Shown piece by piece: positions 6,605-13,242 of a DNA stretch of 64,000 nucleotides. The notes under the pieces were generated by a model. The model made no database searches. It had not been told where the DNA came from and saw only the letters and a program-made list of their open reading frames with translations. Made by a program: the position numbers and the translations under genes. Numbering within the stretch: the first letter of the stretch is position 1; every line of letters begins with the position of its first letter. The stretch covers positions 1,736,001 to 1,800,000 of the forward strand of contig NZ_PVYX01000002.1 in assembly GCF_003001695.1 (NCBI RefSeq), written 5' to 3'. The DNA comes from Flagellimonas meridianipacifica. GTDB lineage: Bacteria > Bacteroidota > Bacteroidia > Flavobacteriales > Flavobacteriaceae.

Positions 6605-8170
6605 ATGAATACTCTTAATACAACAAATGATTATGAAAAGAATTTTGAAAACACATTATCAAATGCACTGAAACTTTTTGATATTAAGATTTCAAAAGAG
6701 TATTTGGATTGGTTTGCCTACAATCCTTTATATCCAACATTAAATTTATTAGAAAGAGCATTCAAGCAGATGGGATTCTCCTCTCTGGTAGTTCAAATAA
6801 AAATTGAAAAATTAAATCAAATTCCGCTTCCAGCGATAACTCATCTAAGTGATGGGGTCGGACGGTTTGTGATAATTACAACAATAACTGATGACAAGGT
6901 AATTATTCATGACTCTGTTAATGGCTACCAAACTTTGTCTAAAGTGGATTTTTTTCAGGATTCAAATGGAGTTTTCCTATTACTTGAAAAAGAAAATAAA
7001 CCAACATTAAGTATATCTAGTTTAGAAGAAAATAATGGGAAGAAGATAAAGTATTTGACCTCTTTTTTAGTATTGTCCCTATTTAGCTTAGTCCTACTTA
7101 ATCCGTCCAAAGCTAATTTATTTTACTTTTTTATTGGACTGTCTGGTTTTGTTCTTTCCCTTACAATTAAGTTGGTCGAATCCAATATTGTATTGAATTC
7201 CTTCTGTAAAATCGGGAGTAATATTGATTGCAACACAGTTTTAAACTCTAAAGGCTCATACATTTTCGGGACAGTAAAAGCTAGTGATTTGAGTTTATTT
7301 TGGTATCTATTTATTTTTATTTTTACTCTGTTATCTACTTTAAAAGAAAGTCAGTATCACCTTCTAAATCTGTTAGGCTATCTTTCGATACTGTATTTAC
7401 CATATTCCATAATTTATCAATCATTAGTGATCAGGAAATGGTGTATGTTATGTTTGTCGATTCAGTTTTTGATATTGGTGCATTTCCTTTACTCTTTATT
7501 ACATGTTCCTATAAATTCATTATCCGAAATGAACATTAAAGCAGATGTACTTTCTTTACCCATAATACTCTTATGTTTTGCATTGACCTTATTGTTGAAA
7601 ATTTATTTAGAGAAGAATTCCAGAGCAAAGGAGTTATCACTTTCAAGAAATCTATTCTCCCTGGACGAGGAAATCTTAGAACATTATTTGAAGGGCAAAC
7701 CTACTATTGCGACTAACTTAGGGAAAGCTTCAATTAATATGATTTCTTCACCTAAAGACGTTGAGATAACCATAGTATTAAACCCTCTCTGTGAAGCATG
7801 CAAAAAGGCATTTGAAAAATTATTGAGACTGCATTTGGTAAGGCCCTCTATCTTTATAAATGTTATAATGGTAAAAAAATGGAACTCTAAAGAGGAAGAT
7901 GAAATTTTTAAATTGATATTTAGTGAAGAGATTGAAAATAGATTTTCAATTTTAAAGGCGGTAATGACCGGTGAGAAATATAAATCCGGTGAATCGAATA
8001 TGGAACAAAGTCACGATTTTATGGAAACACATCAAAATTGGTTTGAGAAATCGGGACTGGAATACACGCCGCGCTATTTTATGAATGGAAAGTTGGTTCC
8101 AGAAAAATATAATCTTGACGATATAATGTATCATCTTCTTCATTTTGAGAAGCATTTAAATAACGAATAG
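6605..8170 (+). CDS. C39-like (degenerate) - VKOR - thioredoxin-like fusion membrane protein
   Basis: A 521-residue protein with three parts. Residues 1-130 resemble a peptidase C39 fold (PAITHLSDGVGRFVIITT, then VIIHDSVNG), but the catalytic CG near the start is absent and the usual GHFVV is GRFVI, so it is probably inactive. Residues 145-350 hold several membrane helices and a vitamin K epoxide reductase core: C201-x7-C209 with D208 and S215, then WCMLC with C280 and C283. Residues 370-515 are thioredoxin-like, with C396-EA-C399 and a cis-Pro at TPRYF (P489). Such fusions move disulfides across the membrane. Beside Cys-containing RiPP precursors, oxidation or secretion of the peptide is a reasonable inference. 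Confidence 0.8.
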   Translation: MNTLNTTNDYEKNFENTLSNALKLFDIKISKEYLDWFAYNPLYPTLNLLERAFKQMGFSSLVVQIKIEKLNQIPLPAITHLSDGVGRFVIITTITDDKVIIHDSVNGYQTLSKVDFFQDSNGVFLLLEKENKPTLSISSLEENNGKKIKYLTSFLVLSLFSLVLLNPSKANLFYFFIGLSGFVLSLTIKLVESNIVLNSFCKIGSNIDCNTVLNSKGSYIFGTVKASDLSLFWYLFIFIFTLLSTLKESQYHLLNLLGYLSILYLPYSIIYQSLVIRKWCMLCLSIQFLILVHFLYSLLHVPINSLSEMNIKADVLSLPIILLCFALTLLLKIYLEKNSRAKELSLSRNLFSLDEEILEHYLKGKPTIATNLGKASINMISSPKDVEITIVLNPLCEACKKAFEKLLRLHLVRPSIFINVIMVKKWNSKEEDEIFKLIFSEEIENRFSILKAVMTGEKYKSGESNMEQSHDFMETHQNWFEKSGLEYTPRYFMNGKLVPEKYNLDDIMYHLLHFEKHLNNE

Positions 8171-8282
8171 TCATTTTGGTCAATTACACGTACAAAAGAA
8201 TTAAAGATAAAAGACTTTAATTTGGAAGTTGAACCCGACCAATAAACTCTCGCAAAGAATTCCTCAGCTCCTTCGGAAGTCA

Positions 8283-8347
8283 CAAAACCTTTGGGTTTTG
8301 CGACACCCTCAGAGCCACGCGAAAGCACGAGCGGCTAATGCCGCTCG
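8283..8347. repeat. Two adjacent perfect hairpins at the left edge of the mobilisation module
   Basis: CAAAACC (8283-8289) and GGTTTTG (8294-8300) form a 7-bp stem with a 4-base loop. CGAGCGGC (8328-8335) and GCCGCTCG (8340-8347) form an 8-bp stem around TAAT. They lie in a 286-bp gene-free stretch between the VKOR fusion and the first mobilisation-module gene, where the base composition becomes visibly more GC-rich. They may mark an element end, a nicking region or a terminator. I cannot choose between these. Confidence 0.45.
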
Positions 8348-8456
8348 ACCTTTCTTCTCCCTTCCCACAAGCACATTTTATAAGAGCATGGTCGTGAAAA
8401 GCAGCATTACAACCTTATCCTGCGGATTTGCCAAGAGAAAGCGTTAATTTGATGAG

Positions 8457-9173
8457 ATGCTTCTGATTCTAAAGTATTTCATGATTACCTGTTTCGCTTA
8501 TGTGATTATCAGGATTGCGGTACCCTATCTCGTGCTATTTCTGCGATTTATGTTCAACGAAGCTTTTAAATGGGATAAATACGTAGAAAAGCCAAGGTTG
8601 GTATTCTATGCATTGGGGCTTTTCTCTATGAACTTGGGATATAATGGCATAGTGGAGCCATTGGAAAGATTCTCTATATTTTCCTATGCCACTGGGGGCT
8701 TTCTCTTTTTGATAGGTATGTTCACGACCCAACTGACGTGGAGTAAATGGTTTGAGAGAATCTTCATTCCCAAAATAAAGGAGAAATTAAAGACCTCCAG
8801 AAATTTCAATATTTCAATCAGCAAGTCCCAATTGGGGAAACTCTACGATAATTTGGTCCGCTATGATATGGTCATCATCGATAAAACCTCAAAAGTTGAT
8901 TTTATCCAATGCTTTTTAGAGGATTGGGATGAACATGATTCTAAGATACATCTGAAATTAAAAAACCCTGCATGTAAGGAGTTTTACGAACTCCTGAAAA
9001 TGAGTTTTCCCAAGAATGACTTACAGCTTATTGATTTCATCAAAAATTCGGATGTGTTAAGACGTGAGGATGGGCGAAGATATAACTACGATACCGTGAG
9101 AAACGCCCTGACCAGGCCCCGAGTCTCCAAAAGAAGCGAAGAATTGGAGGCCGTATTTGCCCCATTTTCGTAA
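8457..9173 (+). CDS. Membrane-anchored protein of the mobilisation module, function unknown
   Basis: A 238-residue protein. It has about three hydrophobic segments in the first 95 residues (MLLILKYFMITCFAYVIIRI, a VFYALGLFSMNLGY segment, then FSYATGGFLFLIGMF). A soluble domain of about 140 residues follows, with FNISISKSQLGKLYDNLVRY and a basic C-terminus ending RPRVSKRSEELEAVFAPFS. The soluble part looks like a small helical domain that could bind DNA or a partner, but I recognise no family. It leads the cluster of an excisionase-like HTH protein, MobC-like protein and relaxase, all on one strand. Its more GC-rich codon use matches the mob genes and not the AT-rich neighbours on either side. 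Confidence 0.65.
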   Translation: MLLILKYFMITCFAYVIIRIAVPYLVLFLRFMFNEAFKWDKYVEKPRLVFYALGLFSMNLGYNGIVEPLERFSIFSYATGGFLFLIGMFTTQLTWSKWFERIFIPKIKEKLKTSRNFNISISKSQLGKLYDNLVRYDMVIIDKTSKVDFIQCFLEDWDEHDSKIHLKLKNPACKEFYELLKMSFPKNDLQLIDFIKNSDVLRREDGRRYNYDTVRNALTRPRVSKRSEELEAVFAPFS

Positions 9174-9318
9174 AACTTGCTTGCATTCTCCTCTATTTTG
9201 CTTGCCCCACATGCAATGCAAGCCTTTCCTATATTTTCCTATGCTAGTTTGCTGAAAGAATTCTATTAAAAAGTACAAAAGCTTTTGTCCATTGTTTCAC
9301 TCCAAAAAATCTAGAATA

Positions 9319-9606
9319 ATGGATTATTTAAAACTAGAGGAACGTCTTGAACGTATAGAGCGATTACTGTCCAGCAACAAGGAGGTATTGACATTTGAGG
9401 AGGCCTGTGACTATATGGGCGTATCACGAAGTTTTCTTTACAAGCTTACTTCAAGAAGACAGATACCCCACTCAAAACCCAATGGCAAAATGATATTCTT
9501 CGAAAAGAAGAAACTCAATCTTTGGCTATTGCAGAACAAGAGAAAATCGAAAGCTGAATTGGAAGCGGAAGCACTTAAATATGCGCTTAAAAATAAGAAG
9601 AATTGA
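9319..9606 (+). CDS. Helix-turn-helix (excisionase/MerR-like, HTH_17) protein
   Basis: A 95-residue DNA-binding protein starting at ATG (MDYLKLEERLERIERLL). An upstream in-frame TTG is less likely. After an N-terminal amphipathic helix comes the winged-helix signature VLTFEEACDYMGVSRSFLYK, then RQIPHSKPNGKMIFFEK, the pattern of Bacteroidota HTH_17/excisionase-family proteins. The C-terminus is Lys/Glu-rich. In Bacteroidota mobilisable elements such proteins usually sit just before mobA/mobB and control excision or mobilisation. No integrase for it to partner is visible in the window. Confidence 0.8.
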   Translation: MDYLKLEERLERIERLLSSNKEVLTFEEACDYMGVSRSFLYKLTSRRQIPHSKPNGKMIFFEKKKLNLWLLQNKRKSKAELEAEALKYALKNKKN

Positions 9607-9669
9607 TGATGGATAGGGAGAGAAGCGAGCGAACGAATTCAGCATGAAAATGATGATTGAGTGAGAATT

Positions 9670-9724
9670 CAAGATGTGTCATTGTCATGACAAATCTTGC
9701 TTTTGCTCCCGAAGGTCGCAAAAG
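9670..9724. other. Candidate origin of transfer (oriT): nested inverted repeats upstream of the mob genes
   Basis: Two inverted repeats lie back to back just before the MobC-like start. The first is CAAGATGTGTCAT (9670-9682), a TGTC loop, then ATGACAAATCTTG (9687-9699): 12 of 13 positions pair, and its centre contains the palindrome TTGTCATGACAA. The second is CTTTTGC (9700-9706) and GCAAAAG (9718-9724), with an 11-base loop. Relaxase-recognised inverted repeats placed directly upstream of mobC/mobA are the usual layout of an oriT. The nick site itself cannot be read from sequence alone. Confidence 0.5.
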
Positions 9725-9736
9725 AAAAAAAGGATT

Positions 9737-10033
9737 ATGAAGCGGGAATTCGTTCAATTCAGGTGCTCGGTTTATGAGAAGAAATTACTAAAAGTAAAGG
9801 CCAAAAAATCAGGTCTTTCCATTAGTGAGTATTGTCGTCGTGCCGCATTTGATGACAGAATCATTGAACGTTTATCAGAAGATCAAATCGAGGCCTATAA
9901 GTTATTGGTACAGTACCAGAACAATTTCAAACGGATCGGTAATATGTTCCGAAAGCGAAATCCAAAATTGGCGGATGAAGTCACACAACTGGCAAAAGAA
10001 ATCAGGGAACACCTTTTAAGTTTTAAGGTATGA
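9737..10033 (+). CDS. mobC: MobC-like relaxosome accessory protein
   Basis: A 98-residue basic protein starting MKREFVQFRCSVYEKKLLKV. Earlier in-frame codons run through the inverted-repeat region, so this ATG is preferred. The N-terminus resembles a ribbon-helix-helix fold (QFRCSVYEKKLLKVKAKKS, then LSISEYCRRAAF). A C-terminal helix follows, with the NNFKRIGNMFRK segment typical of Bacteroidota mobilisation proteins of the MobA/MobC type. These bind oriT and load the relaxase. Its stop overlaps the relaxase start (ATGA), indicating translational coupling. Confidence 0.75.
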   Translation: MKREFVQFRCSVYEKKLLKVKAKKSGLSISEYCRRAAFDDRIIERLSEDQIEAYKLLVQYQNNFKRIGNMFRKRNPKLADEVTQLAKEIREHLLSFKV

Positions 10034-10911
10034 TTGGAATGGGAAAGTCCATATCGCACACTTCGGCATCTATGGCTTACGGACTTCGGGAAGAAAAGAA
10101 ACCTGAGATTGTTCATAGCCAATATTTGGCCGGGGATACTCCTAAAGAGATTGCCCAGGAGTTCAGGACCATTCAACAGCAGAACCATCAATGTAAAAAG
10201 AACACCTTGAGTTTCGTGCTGAGTCCGACCATCAAAGATGGCAAAGAAATGAAGAACAAAGAACTGCAAGAAATCACGAAACGCTTTTTAAAGCAAATGA
10301 AGTTACGGGAGAACCAGGCCATTGCCTTTGTACACAGAAACCGGAAACACGTCCATATCCACTTGTATGTGAACCGAATCAATTTTCAAGGGCAAGCTTA
10401 CAAAGACAATTTTATCGGGAAGCGGAGCCAACAAGCAGCTGAACGGGTGGCAAAGGAAATGGGATTGACCACAGTACGGGAAGTACAGCAACAAAAACTG
10501 GACAAGGCCAAGGATATGCGGATGATCCTCAAAAGAATCCACGAAAAGGTCATCAGCGAGGTTAGGCCAAAGGACTTTGACCAATACATCAAGGCTATGG
10601 AAGTCTATCCTGTAAAGGTTATTCCATCCATCAACAAACAGAACCAACTGCAGGGCTTTCGGTTTGAGTTTGCGGGGCAGAATTTAAAAGGGAGCGAGGT
10701 ACATCGTTCCATGTCCATGAACAAGATAGCCGAACAGATTGGTTTCAACAGAAATGTTGTGGAGAAAGCCAAAACCGAAAATGCCATGAAACTGATGGGC
10801 AAAACGGTAAGCCTCTCCCCTAACCTGGTTGTCAAGATTGCAACGAAAGCAATCTCAAAAACCATCAAAAGAACCATTGATAAAGGAATTGGAATCGAAA
10901 TAGGAATGTAA
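10030..10911 (+). CDS. Relaxase / mobilisation nuclease (MobA/VirD2 family)
   Basis: A 293-residue relaxase that would nick oriT and stay covalently bound to the 5' end for transfer. The metal-binding three-histidine motif reads HVHIHLYVNRI (H107, H109, H111). The N-terminus has MIGMGKSISHTSASMAYGL, with Y17 a candidate nucleophile. The central region (FVLSPTIKDGKEM) matches the Relaxase domain. The C-terminal third is basic. The length is on the short side but complete for Bacteroidota mobilisable elements. It overlaps the upstream MobC-like gene by 4 bp and is followed after 4 bp by a small membrane protein. Confidence 0.85.
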   Translation: MIGMGKSISHTSASMAYGLREEKKPEIVHSQYLAGDTPKEIAQEFRTIQQQNHQCKKNTLSFVLSPTIKDGKEMKNKELQEITKRFLKQMKLRENQAIAFVHRNRKHVHIHLYVNRINFQGQAYKDNFIGKRSQQAAERVAKEMGLTTVREVQQQKLDKAKDMRMILKRIHEKVISEVRPKDFDQYIKAMEVYPVKVIPSINKQNQLQGFRFEFAGQNLKGSEVHRSMSMNKIAEQIGFNRNVVEKAKTENAMKLMGKTVSLSPNLVVKIATKAISKTIKRTIDKGIGIEIGM

Positions 10912-10915
10912 CATT

Positions 10916-11371
10916 ATGGCAAAACTGGACGAAATAGCAGAATTATTGACAGAGGAACTGAAGAGCTTTGAACACTCGGTCAATCGAATGGAAAAACTGA
11001 AAGAGTTTCTTATTGGTTATAAGGTATCAGCGGACACCGATGATATTGACTACCTTTTAAAAGGGTACAATGATTCCCAAAAGAAAGCGGTTGAAGAACA
11101 GAACAAGCTATTGGCCAATGTCATATATCACGTGAAAAAATCTATTGCCTTTCCAAAATGGGTAGTAAAGCTGTTCTGGGGATTTTTGGTCATCGTTTTG
11201 TTAGTCTTGGGATATGCTATATTCCAGATTTCAAACATCCCCAAAAAGGAACAGGCTGCGTTTTCATCGGGCGAAAGTAACGCCGTCAGACACTTTGAAC
11301 GATTTATCGAGGAAACTCCAAAGGCTGGTGCCCTTTACGAAGAATGGCGCAATCCCAAAGGCAAAAAGTAG
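10916..11371 (+). CDS. Small single-pass membrane protein of the mobilisation module
   Basis: A 151-residue protein. Residues 1-75 are an acidic, helical and probably coiled-coil region (LDEIAELLTEELKSFEHSV). One strong membrane helix follows (WVVKLFWGFLVIVLLVLGYA), then a soluble tail rich in Glu and Ala ending EEWRNPKGKK. It lies 4 bp after the relaxase and so shares its operon. Genes of this shape commonly follow relaxases in flavobacterial elements. A link between relaxosome and conjugation channel is conceivable, but no family is recognised. Confidence 0.65.
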   Translation: MAKLDEIAELLTEELKSFEHSVNRMEKLKEFLIGYKVSADTDDIDYLLKGYNDSQKKAVEEQNKLLANVIYHVKKSIAFPKWVVKLFWGFLVIVLLVLGYAIFQISNIPKKEQAAFSSGESNAVRHFERFIEETPKAGALYEEWRNPKGKK

Positions 11372-11447
11372 TTTGCGCCCTATGGAATTTCTCCCTCTCG
11401 CTTATCTTCCCGAACGCGGAAGAAATTCCACAGGAACCACGCGCAAA
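11372..11447. repeat. Nested inverted repeat (76 bp) after the mobilisation genes
   Basis: Outer arms TTTGCGC (11372-11378) and GCGCAAA (11441-11447) enclose inner arms GGAATTTCT (11384-11392) and AGAAATTCC (11421-11429). All arms pair perfectly. It begins directly after the stop codon of the small membrane protein. There is no T-run, so it is not an obvious terminator. It could be a structured RNA, a recombination end, or a regulatory site before the reverse-transcriptase operon. Confidence 0.5.
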
Positions 11448-11757
11448 GTTTCGGGGTAAGGATTTGGGGACTTTCAAAATATTGGATGAACTAGCGTCTC
11501 TGGAAAGAAATAAGAAAATTCCTTATTCGGGTCTTCATTAATTGTTAAAGTGGGGTGTTATTTCTATTTTGGTATTAGACCAAACAATCAAAATAAATAT
11601 GTTTAATGCGCGGAATCCAGAATCCACTCCACAGCACTATATAGAGTCATTTTATCACAGTATGAAAGTTGTTAGAGTTTTAATACCTCCCCCATTCTAT
11701 GAATAATCTCGGTTCTATAAAACCAAAATCAATTCTCAAATTCTCCTTAACTCTGTT
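11448..11757. other. Gene-free stretch between the mob module and the reverse transcriptases
   Basis: No convincing gene is seen; the ORFs here are short and overlap the preceding gene in other frames. It holds a small perfect hairpin, TTTGGT (11568-11573) and ACCAAA (11579-11584), and becomes strongly AT-rich toward the Drt3a start. Promoters for the defence operon probably lie here, but I see no clean TAnnTTTG box. Confidence 0.5.
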
Positions 11758-13242
11758 ATGTTAGACCAATCTTTTTCATCAAAATCATTTCAAGAAATTT
11801 TCGATAAAGAAAATCGAAAAGGAATTAATGTCGAAGATAAATACAAAGATGATTTTGCAGATTCTATAGCAAAAGTTGGAGATCTAAAAATTCTTAGAAA
11901 ACAAATACAGTTGGAGAAGAATTTTGAAACAAGAAAACTACTTTATGTTGAAAAGAAAAAACTCAAAAAGGAAAGAGATAACCTTGTCTCCGATGTTTTG
12001 GACAAAATAGCTGATGGGATTAATACACATACTATTAATTTGGAACTAGGTGGTTATCACGGTGGACAGAGTTATATGTTTGAACGAAATGTTCAAAATT
12101 TCTTCATCTCGAAAAAAATTCAAGACAACATAAAGGAGACTTATAATGTAAAGCAATCGTCACGATATGCAATATTAAGCGAATTGTTAAACCTCTTGGA
12201 AGATAACTTTCCTAAATATGTTATACGTACCGATATTAAAAGTTTTTATGAATCAATTCCTCAAAAGAAATTACTGGACAAAATCAATCACGATTATTTG
12301 TTAAGTATAAAAACGAAAAAGTTTATTAGTCAGATTTTTACAAGCTATAATAATCTTACGGGGCAAACCGATCCCGAAACGGCCAAAGGAGTTCCAAGAG
12401 GAGTTGGCATTAGTGCTTATTTATCAGAACTTTTTATGAGAAGCGTCGATAATAAAATTAGGGAGCTTGATGATTTGGTTTACTATGCAAGATATGTTGA
12501 TGATATTGTCGCAATTTTCGTTCCTAAATCGAAAAAAATTGAACCTATTGAATTAACAAATTATAAAACAAAACTCACAAATTTAATAATAAGCGAAGGG
12601 CTCGTTTTGAATATTAGAAAAACAAGTGAGTACGATCTATTAGAAGGAATTTATAATTTAAGGTTTAACGATAATCAACCCAATTACTCTCCCAAGACAA
12701 TCCAATATTTAGGTTATGAAATAGGAAGTATAATTACTTATAAACCTAATGGTAACATAAAAAGTAAAGATTTAAGCGTAAGACTGTCGAAAAAGAAAGT
12801 CGATAAGTATTTCAAAAAAATCAAATTATCATTTCAGCATTTTGAAAAGAAAAAGAAACACAATAGAAAGAATGCATTTAAATTGTTATCCGCTCGAATC
12901 AATTATCTCACCTCTAACACAAAATTGAGGAATAACAAGGATAAAGTCTTTGTTGGAATCTACTACTCCAATCCATTTTTAAATAATTATGCATCTCTCG
13001 AAAAACTTCAGACAAGGCTTAAATGGCATATCAATAGGGCTGGATTGACAACTGATGAAAAGCATACTATGCTTAAATATTCGTTTACCGAGGGATTTAC
13101 AAAGAAAGCTTTTCAAATGTTACCCCTAAAAAACAAAAAATATAAAAGCCATAATAGAAAACGGAATGATGTAAACAATCAGAATAATAAAGGGATATTA
13201 CAATTTGGCATTGCTGAAATCAATTCAATTTGGAAAAGATGA
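11758..13242 (+). CDS. drt3a: Reverse transcriptase Drt3a of a DRT type 3 anti-phage system
   Basis: A 494-residue group II intron-like/UG reverse transcriptase. Motif A is VIRTDIKSFYESIP with catalytic D159. Motif B is KGVPRGVGISAYLSEL. Motif C is ARYVDDIVAIF with D248 and D249. A helical N-terminus of about 115 residues precedes the fingers, and a basic C-terminus (KNKKYKSHNRKRN) follows. It overlaps a second, larger RT by 13 bp. That pairing of two different RTs is the hallmark of DRT type 3 (UG3 + UG8), a phage-defence system. In DRT3, as I recall from recent reports, this subunit copies an (AC)n template in a companion RNA. A matching RNA candidate lies 3' of the operon. Confidence 0.85.
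   Translation: MLDQSFSSKSFQEIFDKENRKGINVEDKYKDDFADSIAKVGDLKILRKQIQLEKNFETRKLLYVEKKKLKKERDNLVSDVLDKIADGINTHTINLELGGYHGGQSYMFERNVQNFFISKKIQDNIKETYNVKQSSRYAILSELLNLLEDNFPKYVIRTDIKSFYESIPQKKLLDKINHDYLLSIKTKKFISQIFTSYNNLTGQTDPETAKGVPRGVGISAYLSELFMRSVDNKIRELDDLVYYARYVDDIVAIFVPKSKKIEPIELTNYKTKLTNLIISEGLVLNIRKTSEYDLLEGIYNLRFNDNQPNYSPKTIQYLGYEIGSIITYKPNGNIKSKDLSVRLSKKKVDKYFKKIKLSFQHFEKKKKHNRKNAFKLLSARINYLTSNTKLRNNKDKVFVGIYYSNPFLNNYASLEKLQTRLKWHINRAGLTTDEKHTMLKYSFTEGFTKKAFQMLPLKNKKYKSHNRKRNDVNNQNNKGILQFGIAEINSIWKR

Noticed and set aside
8229..8447. Plus- and minus-strand ORFs over the hairpin region between the VKOR fusion and the mob module
   Set aside because: They read straight through inverted repeats, have low-complexity Ala/Ser/Arg content, and show no start-site support.
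9682..9693. 12-bp perfect palindrome TTGTCATGACAA
   Set aside because: As a separate operator it is less likely than as the centre of the larger inverted repeat reported as oriT.
11214..11541. Two overlapping short ORFs at the end of the mob module
   Set aside because: They share sequence with the confirmed small membrane protein in other frames and run across the nested inverted repeat; no domain is visible.
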